Assembly (NCBI RefSeq): GCF_002847015.1
Contig: NZ_CP025085.1
Location: 2,666,001 to 2,730,000, forward strand
DNA length: 64,000 nt
Direction: 5' to 3'
DNA from: Prodigiosinella confusarubida
Lineage (GTDB): Bacteria; Pseudomonadota; Gammaproteobacteria; Enterobacterales; Enterobacteriaceae
Each line of letters begins with the position of its first letter. Position 1 is the stretch's first letter. A program made the position numbers and the translations under genes. The notes beneath the pieces are model-generated. The model ran no database searches and was not told the origin of the DNA. It worked only from the letters and a program-made list of their open reading frames with translations. Shown here one piece after another: positions 16,190-26,111 of the stretch.

Positions 16190-16696
16190 ATGTCAATTCT
16201 GACAGAATGCACTGGAAATGATATTGGTGCTTATTGTAATATCTTCGTTGAAGAATATGAGAATGATTTAATCAAAAATCATCATCTCAGTCAGTCTGAA
16301 GCACATAAAAAAGCTATTGATGTATTTAATTCTTCGTTTCCTGATAATCGAGCTGAGAAAAACAACTCTCTTTTACACATTAACAAAATGCTAAATGATA
16401 AATCCTATCATGTTGGTTATATATGGCTTCTTTATTTCCCAAAAGAACAGTCAGTATTTATTATGGATTTCTATATTCTTCATGAATATCGTAATAAAAA
16501 AATCGGCTATGAAGCTATGAATGATTTGATATCAATGATCGGACGTTCCAATGTGACGATGATAAAACTACGTGTTGAGCCTGAAAATCAGGCAGCAATT
16601 GGTTTATACAAAAAAATAGGTTTTGATATTACCGGCATAAATATGGTCCGCAGGATAACCTTAAAGGTTGGAGAGAATGATATATCAAACAAGTGA
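16190..16696 (+). CDS. GNAT-family N-acetyltransferase
   Basis: Predicted acetyl-CoA-dependent acetyltransferase of 168 residues. The GNAT core is visible: beta-4 FIMDFYILHEYR, acetyl-CoA loop YRNKKIGYEA, and the C-terminal NQAAIGLYKKIGF motif. ATG 16190 is chosen over the in-frame TTG 16166 because AGGAAGAGG lies just upstream. It is the first gene of the NRPS operon and overlaps the next by 20 nt. It may modify the peptide or an intermediate, or protect the producer by acetylating the active compound. The target is unknown. Confidence 0.8.
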   Translation: MSILTECTGNDIGAYCNIFVEEYENDLIKNHHLSQSEAHKKAIDVFNSSFPDNRAEKNNSLLHINKMLNDKSYHVGYIWLLYFPKEQSVFIMDFYILHEYRNKKIGYEAMNDLISMIGRSNVTMIKLRVEPENQAAIGLYKKIGFDITGINMVRRITLKVGENDISNK

Positions 16697-17669
16697 GAGT
16701 ATTAATAATGGAAATATTTTTTTAAAATTTAACGATTTCATAAAAAACAACAGCGTCTATATAAAAATAGAAAATATGAATCAGGGTGGTTCAATAAAAA
16801 TAAAAACTGCTATAGCTTTAGTCGATGCAGCAGAAAAAAACGCTGGATTAAAAGAGAAAAAACATGTTATTGAATCTAGCTCAGGAAATCTGGGAATCGC
16901 ATTAAGCATCATCTGTGCAGCAAGAAAATATAAATTCACGTGTGTTGCCGATAAAAATACGTTGCCTCATACTATCAAGGTCATGAAGGCATATGGTGCT
17001 GAAGTGATTGTCATCGAAAAACCTGATCCAGAAAAAGGCTATCTCGGTAGTCGACTCAACTATATCAGGAAAACATTGATGTCAGATAATAATTTGGTAT
17101 GGACTAATCAATATGAATGTCCCGATAATAGCGAAGCCCATGCAAGATTGACGGCCAGAGAATTACTGAATGAATTTCCTGTTATTGACTACCTTTTTGT
17201 CGCAGCAGGAACGACGGGTACATTGATGGGATGTGTCCAAACTATTACTGAAGAATCACCAGCAACAAAAATTATTGCTGTTGATACTGAAGGGTCGGTC
17301 ATTTTTGGTACGCCGCCAGCACCGCGCTATATTCCCGGTATGGGAGCCAGTGTCCCTCCGCCATTATTTGACAGTAAGAATCTGTTCGACATGGTACAAG
17401 TGTCAGAAATGGATACGGTGCAGACCTGCCGGATGGTCGCACAGCGCTACGGTTTTCTTGCCGGAGGTTCAACAGGGACCGTGCTGACTGCCATTCAGCA
17501 CTATAGTCATAAAATTCCCACCGGTTCAGTGGTCGCCATGATTAGCCCGGATGGCGGAGAGCGCTATATCGATACCATCTATTCCGACGAGTGGTGTCGA
17601 CAAAAAGGCTTATTGCAACTAAACGAGTTATCCAGTTGTGATTCCTTTTCTGGAGCAATTGCCGAATGA
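16677..17669 (+). CDS. sbnA: SbnA-like PLP enzyme, Dap precursor synthase
   Basis: Fold-type II PLP enzyme of the cysteine synthase family, closest in kind to SbnA. In staphyloferrin B synthesis SbnA joins O-phosphoserine and glutamate to give N-(2-amino-2-carboxyethyl)-L-glutamate. PLP lysine is K41 in GGSIKIKTA, the substrate loop is SSSGNLG, and the phosphate loop is AAGTTGT. ATG 16677 is preferred to TTG 16668. The 330-residue length fits SbnA (326). The start lies inside the GNAT gene and the stop overlaps sbnB (ATGA). The pairing with sbnB makes the call much stronger than sequence alone. Confidence 0.85.
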   Translation: MIYQTSESINNGNIFLKFNDFIKNNSVYIKIENMNQGGSIKIKTAIALVDAAEKNAGLKEKKHVIESSSGNLGIALSIICAARKYKFTCVADKNTLPHTIKVMKAYGAEVIVIEKPDPEKGYLGSRLNYIRKTLMSDNNLVWTNQYECPDNSEAHARLTARELLNEFPVIDYLFVAAGTTGTLMGCVQTITEESPATKIIAVDTEGSVIFGTPPAPRYIPGMGASVPPPLFDSKNLFDMVQVSEMDTVQTCRMVAQRYGFLAGGSTGTVLTAIQHYSHKIPTGSVVAMISPDGGERYIDTIYSDEWCRQKGLLQLNELSSCDSFSGAIAE

Positions 17670-18679
17670 ATAATTTGAAATTTGATGTTGTATCAGGCGA
17701 AACGATTGCCGAATTTCTTGCGAATTCTTATTGTGAAATTATGCACATTGTGCGGGAAACGTATTTACTCCATGAAGAAGGAGTCACAAATAATCCCGAT
17801 AGCTATTTCTTACGTTTTAATGATAAACCTGAAGCGAGAATCATTGCACTGCCGTCGGCAATAAAAGGGGCTAAATCGGTTGCGGGAATAAAATGGATTG
17901 CCAGCTACCCCAGAAATCTGGAAAAAAATTTACAGCGTGCTTCTGCAACAATTGTTTTAAATGATTATGAGACTGGATATCCTTCTGCATTGCTGGAGGC
18001 ATCGCAAATCAGCGCGTTTCGCACTGCGGCATCCGCAGTACTTGCGGCCAATACGCTGACAAATAATCGAAAGGTTGCTAGCAAGGTGGCTTTTATTGGT
18101 ACCGGCGTCATCGCCAGAAAGATCGCCGATTTTTTCCGAGCTGAAAACTGGAATATCGATCTGGTTGTTGCTCACGATATAAACTCTCAGGATGCTGAAA
18201 ATTTTTCACGTTATGTCAATAGTACACATGGATATCAGACAACAGTGGCAGACAATCTTACGGTCGCCATTGGTGAAGCCGACATTATTGTATTTGCCAC
18301 TAACGCTGGCACGCCATATGTTACCGCTCCTGATGCAATAAAGAAAAATCAGATAGTATTAAATATCTCTCTAAGGGATATCGGTCCTGAGATTATTTTG
18401 CGTTCAGCCAATATCTTCGATGATATAGAGCATTGCATGAAGGCCAATACATCACCACATTTGGCGGAACAGATCAGCGGTGGGCGGGATTTTGTTGATG
18501 GTACACTGGCAGGATTAATTAATCGGCGATTCCAATTGCGAGAAAATAGACCGATAGTATTTTCACCCTTCGGTCTCGGGGTACTGGATTTAGCCGTTGC
18601 AGCTTATTTGCATCAACGGGCAGAAAAAGAAGGGCGGTGCTATTCTATTCCTGGTTTTTTCCCAGATATGACACGATAG
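17666..18679 (+). CDS. sbnB: SbnB-like dehydrogenase, Dap synthesis
   Basis: Member of the ornithine cyclodeaminase/mu-crystallin family. In the SbnB role it oxidatively splits the SbnA product with NAD to give L-2,3-diaminopropionate and 2-oxoglutarate. The Rossmann motif GTGVIA sits at residues 145-150, and the N-terminal half holds the typical KWIASYP segment. The length (337) equals that of the family. Translation is coupled to sbnA. SbnA with SbnB inside an NRPS operon points to L-Dap as a building block. Confidence 0.87.
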   Translation: MNNLKFDVVSGETIAEFLANSYCEIMHIVRETYLLHEEGVTNNPDSYFLRFNDKPEARIIALPSAIKGAKSVAGIKWIASYPRNLEKNLQRASATIVLNDYETGYPSALLEASQISAFRTAASAVLAANTLTNNRKVASKVAFIGTGVIARKIADFFRAENWNIDLVVAHDINSQDAENFSRYVNSTHGYQTTVADNLTVAIGEADIIVFATNAGTPYVTAPDAIKKNQIVLNISLRDIGPEIILRSANIFDDIEHCMKANTSPHLAEQISGGRDFVDGTLAGLINRRFQLRENRPIVFSPFGLGVLDLAVAAYLHQRAEKEGRCYSIPGFFPDMTR

Positions 18680-18740
18680 ATTTACTGTTTACCGCGAGTT
18701 AATTTGGAAAGTTTAATCGCCATTATTACTTGAGAGAAAT

Positions 18741-21161
18741 ATGAAGAGCAGTCCTATATTGCTTCGAATTGTAGTCTTTATGTTATTTCCGGTTATCGCT
18801 GTTTGTCTTGTTAGTTATATTTATTTGCTTCGCAGTCTGCCTGTTGTCGAAAATTTTACGCTGACAGGGCCGGGCTATAATAATGTCGTAGTGAAAAGAG
18901 ATCATAATGGCGTGGTCTATCTTTCATCTGATGATGACAATAGCATCTATTTTGCCATGGGTTATGTTCAGGCGCAGGACCGCTTGTGGCAACTGACATT
19001 ACAGCAGCGGATTGTTCAGGGAAGATTAAGTGAGATGCTTGGCGAGAAAGGGGTGAAAAGTGATATTTTCACCAGAACGCTGGGCATCTATCGTGCAGCC
19101 CAGCAGGCATGGACGCGGCTGGACCGACCGGCTCAGAATTCGCTAGTTGCCTATGCGGCAGGCGTCAATCAAGCTATCAAGCAGCAGCGAACCTTGCCCC
19201 CGGAATTTATCTTGCTGGGGGTTGAGCCGGAAAACTGGACGCCAATTGATTCTCTGGCATGGGTCAAAATGTTTGCCCTAGACCTGGGTGGCAACATGTT
19301 CAAGGAGATACAGTACGATGTTGCCACGGAAAGCCTGACCCACGAACAGGTTATGCTACTTTTCCCGACCTACGTTTCCGCTCCGCCTGACAGTGCTGCC
19401 AACCTTGCGCTTGCAAGGGGGACCGCGATGCAGCGTGTTGACGCTATCCGGCAACAACTGCCGTATTTTAGTACGGGAGGAATGGGGGTTGGCAGTAATG
19501 CCTGGGTGGTATCGGGCACGCATACCGTGACGGGGTATCCGCTGATGTCGAACGACCCGCATCTAAAATTGCAGCAGCCTTCGCCGTGGTATGTGGTATC
19601 ACAGAATGGATCTCGGTTACATGCTCAGGGCATGAGTCTGATAGGGGTCCCACTGGTTATTTTCGGCAGCAACAGACATATTGCCTGGGGCGGCACAGCG
19701 CTTACGGCGGATGTGGAAGATCTGTATGTTGAAACCGTCAAACCGGGTGAGCCTTCCCAGTATAAGGAAGATAATAAATGGTTGCCTTTTACGCAAAGGA
19801 CAGAGAGCATCCGGGTCCGCAGTGGTATTCCTGATGTGTTCTATCCACCCCTCAAGGATATTACGTTAAATGTGAAGGAAACACGCCACGGTCCGGTAGT
19901 GAATGCTCTGTTTCCTAATATTCACCAGACGCTGTCGTTGAAATGGTCGGCTCTGGATCCCGATGACACCAGCTATATGGCGTTCATGAGGATCAACTAT
20001 GCCCATGACTGGCCGTCGTTTCAATCGGCGGTTCGATGGTTGGTGGCTCCTGCGCTCAATCTCCTTTATGCCGACACCCAAAACAACATTGGTATGTTAA
20101 GTGCCGGGGCTATTCCGGTTCGGGGATATGGTAATGGCGAACTGCCGCTGCCGGGCGAAAACAGCCGTAATGATTGGAAAGGCTATATTCCGTTTAACGA
20201 GCTGCCTGTGAGCTGGAATCCAGACTCGGGATTTATTGTTTCCGCTAACAACGAGGTCAGCAATCTGACATATCCGCATTTTATTTCTCATGACTGGGCG
20301 CTGCCGACACGCAAAGAAAGAATCATCGAACTGCTCGGTAACCGGATCGCCAAATCGGGAAATAAGGTAACGAACGAGGACATGATGGCCATTCAACGGG
20401 ATACACACGACCAGAATATTGAGGCATTTCGCCAGGCGGTGGTGAAGAAAACTCGTCCGACAAGTGAACGTCAGCAGATGGCGATCAACAGATTAGTCGA
20501 ATGGAATGGCGATATGACCAAGGAGAGTGTTGCCGCCACCCTTATTGTCAGTTGGGCCCGGCACTTGCGGATTGATATGGTCGTGGATTCGCTGCCCAAA
20601 TCCTGGGGCGAAGATGAAAAGAACACAATGATGGGCAAGCTGGGCACCTACATCCCGCTGTCATCGTTGGTGAAAATCATCAATCGCGACCATGGCACCT
20701 GCCAGACGTTTGGCCGCCAGGTGTCATGGCATAATTGTCAGGATGTACTAGAAAAATCTCTCGATCAGGCGCTCGATGAACTGGGCAGAATGCGAGGTGA
20801 TAATATGGATAGCTGGCAATGGGGCAGTCTGCACTCCAGCTATTATGCGCATAGCCTGTTTAGCGGAGTACGGTTTCTTGACAATATTTTCAGTACCCGA
20901 ATAGAAAATGGTGGTTCTCCGAATGCAATCAATGTTGCTGATATGAATTTTGACTTGTCGAAAGGCTATTCTCAGGAACTGGGTGCCAGCTTCAGAATGA
21001 TTATCGACGTCAGGCCGGGAAAAAGTAGAACGCAATATATCAATTCGACGGGGCAATCCGGCAATATCATGAGCGAACATTACCGAGATATGGTGAAGCC
21101 GTTCAATACATTCATATTCTTTGAAATCATGAGCGATTTCGATAGTAGCGTGAATCAATAA
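18741..21161 (+). CDS. penicillin acylase family N-terminal Ser hydrolase
   Basis: An 806-residue Ntn-hydrolase of the penicillin G acylase / AHL acylase (PvdQ) family. A hydrophobic N-terminal segment (residues 6-30) should send or anchor it to the periplasm. The alpha-subunit part follows, then the self-cleavage site Gly251-Ser252 (in GVGSNAWVVSG), where Ser252 becomes the catalytic N-terminus of the beta subunit. The conserved NDPHL follows. It is immediately before an ABC exporter (10 nt gap). In other pathways such enzymes strip an acyl group from an exported precursor; that role is inferred here. A quorum-quenching or unrelated amidase role is the alternative. Confidence 0.88.
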   Translation: MKSSPILLRIVVFMLFPVIAVCLVSYIYLLRSLPVVENFTLTGPGYNNVVVKRDHNGVVYLSSDDDNSIYFAMGYVQAQDRLWQLTLQQRIVQGRLSEMLGEKGVKSDIFTRTLGIYRAAQQAWTRLDRPAQNSLVAYAAGVNQAIKQQRTLPPEFILLGVEPENWTPIDSLAWVKMFALDLGGNMFKEIQYDVATESLTHEQVMLLFPTYVSAPPDSAANLALARGTAMQRVDAIRQQLPYFSTGGMGVGSNAWVVSGTHTVTGYPLMSNDPHLKLQQPSPWYVVSQNGSRLHAQGMSLIGVPLVIFGSNRHIAWGGTALTADVEDLYVETVKPGEPSQYKEDNKWLPFTQRTESIRVRSGIPDVFYPPLKDITLNVKETRHGPVVNALFPNIHQTLSLKWSALDPDDTSYMAFMRINYAHDWPSFQSAVRWLVAPALNLLYADTQNNIGMLSAGAIPVRGYGNGELPLPGENSRNDWKGYIPFNELPVSWNPDSGFIVSANNEVSNLTYPHFISHDWALPTRKERIIELLGNRIAKSGNKVTNEDMMAIQRDTHDQNIEAFRQAVVKKTRPTSERQQMAINRLVEWNGDMTKESVAATLIVSWARHLRIDMVVDSLPKSWGEDEKNTMMGKLGTYIPLSSLVKIINRDHGTCQTFGRQVSWHNCQDVLEKSLDQALDELGRMRGDNMDSWQWGSLHSSYYAHSLFSGVRFLDNIFSTRIENGGSPNAINVADMNFDLSKGYSQELGASFRMIIDVRPGKSRTQYINSTGQSGNIMSEHYRDMVKPFNTFIFFEIMSDFDSSVNQ

Positions 21162-21171
21162 GGAGCTGGCT

Positions 21172-22827
21172 GTGGGATTATTCAGGAATTTCAGTCATAG
21201 TGCTCCGAATCGGGTTTTGCTATCAGTTTTTTTGGGCGCGCTAGCCGGAGCGATATATGCATTATTGATTCCACTGACATTGAGCGGATTGAACTCTTTG
21301 CCGATGGCGCTCAGTATTGCTGGTGAAAAGACGATCTCCATATTAGGGGTAACCATTTCTAACTATCGTCTCGCATTACTATTTTCTATTTCGATTATAT
21401 TGATCCTTTGTTTTACTTCGATGTCGGAAATTTTGCTTATCCATGTTGGAATTGATTTTGCCAGAAAGCTGCGCAAGGATATTTATCAGAAGATAAGCCT
21501 GTTAAGCATTGTCGATCTTGAACGGCTCGGATTGGCAAGAATTACGGCCATTTTAACTACCGATGTGATGCAGGTTATTCAGGGCGCAAAGATAATTCCA
21601 ACAATCATTATTAGCATGGTGACAGTGACAGGTATGATGTTATATCTGTATGTTGTCAACAATGAAATATTCTTTTTTATTATTAAAGCAATAGTGTTTG
21701 GTGTGTTGACTTATCAGATACCCATTTATTTTTCCAGATATTATCTGGTAAAAACACGCAATAAGGTCGATGAGTTGCGTAATCTGAATATTTCGTTGGT
21801 CAGAGGTGCTAAGGAGTTGAAGCTTGATCGTGCCAAACGCTATTATTTCCATCAAAATATATTAAATGCTGTTGAGGATAATATTGCCAGTAATGAAAAG
21901 AAGGGACAAACTATACTGGCGATTGCGGTGAACTATGGCGATTTACTCAGTTTCTTTGTCATTGGTTTTACCATGTTTGTATTTGGTAATTATCATGCGA
22001 TCACCAGTCAGGAATTGATCGCTGTAATAATGACATTGCTGTATATCACTGCCCCCATCAGTGTCATTATCAATAATATTCACAATGTCACTCTGGCTGC
22101 TATTTCCATGAAGAAGATAACGGAAATCATCAGCATCATGCCTGCTGAGTCAACGATCAGTGGCGGCGAAACGCTGGTGCCTTGGCGGGAAATGACATTC
22201 AACGATGTGGTATATGAATATGTGTCGGAAGACAAGGATACAATATTTACCGTCGGACCGATCAGTTTCACCCTGCAACGCGGAGAGCTGGTTTATATCG
22301 TCGGCGGCAATGGGTGCGGTAAGTCTACTCTGGCGAAACTGATTACCCAGCACTATCTGCCCAGTCACGGTCTGATCAAGGTGGATGGGCAGAATGTTGA
22401 TGATATGAATCGTGATGCAGTCAGACAGCATATCAGTTGTATTTACTCTGACTATCATCTTTTTGATTCACTGCTGATTGCCTCTGAAAATAGTGGTCTT
22501 GAAATCAAAGGTTATTTGAAAAGTCTGGGACTTTCTCATAAAGTCAAAATTGAGTCAGGCATATTTTCTACGACATTTCTCTCAGATGGCCAGAGAAAAC
22601 GACTGGCATTACTCACGGTGTTGCTCGATAACAAGGATATTTATCTTTTCGATGAATGGGCCGCCGATCAGGACCCAGAATTTAAACGCATATTTTATGA
22701 GAAGATTCTGCCGGAGATGAAATCGCGCGGAAAAACGGTTGTCGTCATTACCCATGATGATCACTATTTCCATCTGGCAGACCGTGTTTTTAAAATGGAC
22801 TCTGGAATGATGACGACGCTGAGATAG
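21172..22827 (+). CDS. ABC exporter, cyclic-peptide/siderophore type
   Basis: Fused membrane-ATPase half transporter of 551 residues, like the PvdE/SyrD peptide exporters. Six predicted membrane segments fill residues 15-300. The ATPase has Walker A GGNGCGKST, signature LSDGQ and Walker B IYLFDEWAAD. The start is GTG 21172, with AAGGAG 7 nt upstream and no better ATG. It lies between the acylase and the first NRPS gene, so it most likely exports the peptide or its acylated precursor to the periplasm. Confidence 0.9.
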   Translation: MGLFRNFSHSAPNRVLLSVFLGALAGAIYALLIPLTLSGLNSLPMALSIAGEKTISILGVTISNYRLALLFSISIILILCFTSMSEILLIHVGIDFARKLRKDIYQKISLLSIVDLERLGLARITAILTTDVMQVIQGAKIIPTIIISMVTVTGMMLYLYVVNNEIFFFIIKAIVFGVLTYQIPIYFSRYYLVKTRNKVDELRNLNISLVRGAKELKLDRAKRYYFHQNILNAVEDNIASNEKKGQTILAIAVNYGDLLSFFVIGFTMFVFGNYHAITSQELIAVIMTLLYITAPISVIINNIHNVTLAAISMKKITEIISIMPAESTISGGETLVPWREMTFNDVVYEYVSEDKDTIFTVGPISFTLQRGELVYIVGGNGCGKSTLAKLITQHYLPSHGLIKVDGQNVDDMNRDAVRQHISCIYSDYHLFDSLLIASENSGLEIKGYLKSLGLSHKVKIESGIFSTTFLSDGQRKRLALLTVLLDNKDIYLFDEWAADQDPEFKRIFYEKILPEMKSRGKTVVVITHDDHYFHLADRVFKMDSGMMTTLR

Positions 22828-22886
22828 TGAGTTCATTAATAACATAATTAATCTGCATTAATACCACCTTATTATGGGATGTTGGG

Positions 22887-25800
22887 ATGGAATCTAATAA
22901 TGATTTATTCGGGCTGACATTGTCTCAGATGGATATCTATCTAGATCAAATCAAGTCTATTACTAGCCCAAAATTTAATATCGGCGGGTATATAAAACTA
23001 CTCGATATTGATAGCGACCGCTTGGTTGCCGCGCATCAAATACTGATTGAGCAGTATGATTCATTTGGCATCAGAATATCTGCCAATACCGGACAGCCGC
23101 TACAGTCGATCTCCTCTGGTAGGAATATACAGTTGCCGATCATCGATTTTTCCACCGTTCCGGATGGCAGAGAAAAAGCGCGGGATTGGGTCAATCATGC
23201 TTTTTCCAATCCCTTTAATCTAGAGAACAGTGAATTATTCAAATCTTGGCTGATCAGAATTGATGCATCCGAGAGCTGGTATGTCGGAATTGCTCACCAT
23301 ATTATCAACGATGGCTTTGGCTTTATTAACTGGACGAAACGGCTTGCCGACATTTATAACCGCGAGAATCTGCCAGTCGGATTGCGTTGGCATGATATTG
23401 CTAACAGTGATAATGACTATTTGCACAGCGAAAAATATTTGACGGATCAGCAATACTGGTCTGAACGTCTGCACGGCGCTGTGGGAACGCGGCTGATGCA
23501 GGTTCATTCTGCGGTGGAAAATGAAAGCGGCAACAAAACCAGTGGTCGTGAAATTCGCCGAATGACCCGCCAAGCCTATAACCAATGGGTTTTTGCAACA
23601 AAAGAACACGGTCTCACACTCTATCATTTGATAGTTGCAACCATGGCCATCTATTTCTTTCGTAGCGAAAACGCCGGTCAGGTCGTTATCGGTATTCCGG
23701 TACACAATCGCCGTGGTAGTGAACAGAAGGATGTTATCGGTGTGTTTACCAATATTACGCCGGTGTATCTGGACATTTCAGAACATATGCGTGTTCTTGA
23801 TGTTGCTGTGCTGGTTAAAGAACAGCAGAAGCAAGGCATCAGCCATAACCGTTTTCCGTTAGGGCACATTTCACAACTGGCGGCCGGGATTACCGACACT
23901 CGTAATGTCTTCGATGTCAGTTTTAATTATCTCAAAGTTGGTGGTGGCGTGGCATTTGGAGAACAGTCATCCGAACTGTTTTATTTGAGCCATTATCATG
24001 ATGATACGCCGCTGAATGTTACCGTGTGGGAATCTGGAGGCAAACAGGAAATAGAATTTCATTTCGATTACAACTTCAGGTATTTCAATCCTGTCGAGGC
24101 GGAACGACTGGCGGACAGAATGATGTTCCTCTTCGACGTTTGCTGCCATGCAATAATGGATAATGTCTGTCAGATCCCTGTTTTGCCAGAATCCGAGCGA
24201 CGATTGGCGTGGCAGTTTGCCGCAAGCCAGCAAGAGGCGCTCCCGCCGGATTCAATGCCTTTCCTGCACCAGCTAATAGAACATCAAGCGGCCATGACGC
24301 CCGATAACGTGGCACTAGTCGAACCTTCAGGACACCGTCTGAGCTATTTTCAGTTGAATCGGCAGGCGAACCGATTAGCCCGATACATGCGGCAACAAGG
24401 TGTCAGCATTGGCGAGCCGATTGTGCTTTGTGCTTCTGCCGGATGCGATGCAACGGTAGGAATGCTGGCAATATTGAAATCAGGTGCTGTCTGCGTACCT
24501 GTCGATCTGCGTTATCCGACGGAGCGTATTCAGCATGCGATCAGCCAATCAGGCAGCCGCTTTTTGCTGGCGGATACTCAGGCGGCCGGACATGAGCGGC
24601 TAAATGAGATACCTCACGGCTGTCGTGAGATAGCGCTCTGTCATTCGCCGTCCGATGAAGATGAGGCGCAACATCAGAATATTAACCAGAATGCAGTGGC
24701 ATTAACGCCGGACTCTGCTGCATACATCATCTATACCTCCGGTTCGACTGGAAAATCGAAAGGCGTCGAGGTGGAACATAGTGCTTTCGCCCGACATATT
24801 CTCAATATCAATCGTTGTTATTGCATTGACGCCGCTGATCGTTGTCTGCAAACGGCATCGATCAGCTTTGATGCTGCATTGGAACAACTGTTTGTACCGT
24901 TGACCTGTGGAGCGTCGGTACATTTCATCGATCTGCGGATGAATGATGTTGATAGTGTGGTTTCATTTATTGAACGACGTCATATTACTGTCGCCGATCT
25001 GACGGCGTCTTATGTGAACGAATTCCTGAATCTCTATTCGGGCGTCAGACCTCATGCTTTGCTCAGGTTATTGATCGTCGGTAACGAATGTTTTTACAGC
25101 GCCGTATTGCGTCGATGCCTTGCCGTCAAGCTTGCGGACAGGGTGATTAATGCCTACGGGCCGACCGAAACGGTGATTACCAGTATGCTCTATGAAGTGA
25201 ATTGGGATGATTTACCACTGGGTGTCACGGTTCCCATTGGGCGGGCAGTACCCGGCAATCGTACCTATATTGTCGGTCAGCATGGACAATTGAACCCGAT
25301 CGGCAGTATCGGCGAATTATTAATTGCTGGGGAGAGTCTGGCGCGACGTTATATTAATGACGACGTGCTCAATGCCGGTAAATTTATTATCAAGCAGTTT
25401 ATTCCAGAGGTAAATGAGCGATGCTATGCCACGGGGGATCTTGTCCGTTATCGTGAAGATGGAAATATCGAATATATAGGCAGAAATGATGGTCAACTGA
25501 AAATAAGGGGGCATCGTGTCGAGTTGCTCGAAATAGAGTCTGCACTGCTGGATATCAATGAAGTAAAGAATGCGCTGGTCAATTATCAATATGATGAGCA
25601 AGAGCACGGCCGATTAGTAGCCTATGTCGTTCCCAATGCGGAACAGGCCCTTCCTGTTGCGGTTATTAAAACGGTCAAGAGCAAACTTCGTTCGGTGTTG
25701 CCGGATTATATGATTCCATCGCAAATTATCATTAAACCGCAATTCCCTCTGCTTCCCAATGGGAAAATTGATGTCCGCCGTATTATCAATACACCGGCAG

Positions 25801-26111
25801 ATTATGAAGACATCATTTTTAGACCGATAACACCCATCGAAATCAGTCTGGAAAAACTATGGCGTGAAATACTGCTGATGGATGAAGTGGATATTCATAC
25901 CAGTTTCTTCAGTCTGGGCGGTGATTCGCTACTGGCTATTCGGCTTAACGCCATGATTAAGGATACTTTTGGCATTTCTGTACCTGTAGAACTGATTTTT
26001 AACTATTCCACTATTCATGAAATGGCAATGAATATTGACCTTATCCGCGATCAGGTTACTCATCACAAAAATCATATTCAATCTCAATTTAATACCGAGG
26101 GATTCCTATGA
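22887..26111 (+). CDS. NRPS 1: C-A-T, initiation module
   Basis: Nonribosomal peptide synthetase of 1074 residues. A condensation domain (about 8-430) has an intact HHIINDG at 137-143. The adenylation domain (about 450-960) has YIIYTSGSTGKSKG; aligned by eye to PheA its pocket reads DAEDIGAITK. The acidic pair Glu239/Asp278 favours a basic amino acid such as Dap, Lys or Orn. The carrier domain has LGGDS with Ser1014 as the phosphopantetheine site. A condensation domain at the very start of the line suggests that the first residue is acylated. The stop overlaps NRPS 2 (ATGA). There is no epimerase domain. Confidence 0.93.
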   Translation: MESNNDLFGLTLSQMDIYLDQIKSITSPKFNIGGYIKLLDIDSDRLVAAHQILIEQYDSFGIRISANTGQPLQSISSGRNIQLPIIDFSTVPDGREKARDWVNHAFSNPFNLENSELFKSWLIRIDASESWYVGIAHHIINDGFGFINWTKRLADIYNRENLPVGLRWHDIANSDNDYLHSEKYLTDQQYWSERLHGAVGTRLMQVHSAVENESGNKTSGREIRRMTRQAYNQWVFATKEHGLTLYHLIVATMAIYFFRSENAGQVVIGIPVHNRRGSEQKDVIGVFTNITPVYLDISEHMRVLDVAVLVKEQQKQGISHNRFPLGHISQLAAGITDTRNVFDVSFNYLKVGGGVAFGEQSSELFYLSHYHDDTPLNVTVWESGGKQEIEFHFDYNFRYFNPVEAERLADRMMFLFDVCCHAIMDNVCQIPVLPESERRLAWQFAASQQEALPPDSMPFLHQLIEHQAAMTPDNVALVEPSGHRLSYFQLNRQANRLARYMRQQGVSIGEPIVLCASAGCDATVGMLAILKSGAVCVPVDLRYPTERIQHAISQSGSRFLLADTQAAGHERLNEIPHGCREIALCHSPSDEDEAQHQNINQNAVALTPDSAAYIIYTSGSTGKSKGVEVEHSAFARHILNINRCYCIDAADRCLQTASISFDAALEQLFVPLTCGASVHFIDLRMNDVDSVVSFIERRHITVADLTASYVNEFLNLYSGVRPHALLRLLIVGNECFYSAVLRRCLAVKLADRVINAYGPTETVITSMLYEVNWDDLPLGVTVPIGRAVPGNRTYIVGQHGQLNPIGSIGELLIAGESLARRYINDDVLNAGKFIIKQFIPEVNERCYATGDLVRYREDGNIEYIGRNDGQLKIRGHRVELLEIESALLDINEVKNALVNYQYDEQEHGRLVAYVVPNAEQALPVAVIKTVKSKLRSVLPDYMIPSQIIIKPQFPLLPNGKIDVRRIINTPADYEDIIFRPITPIEISLEKLWREILLMDEVDIHTSFFSLGGDSLLAIRLNAMIKDTFGISVPVELIFNYSTIHEMAMNIDLIRDQVTHHKNHIQSQFNTEGFL

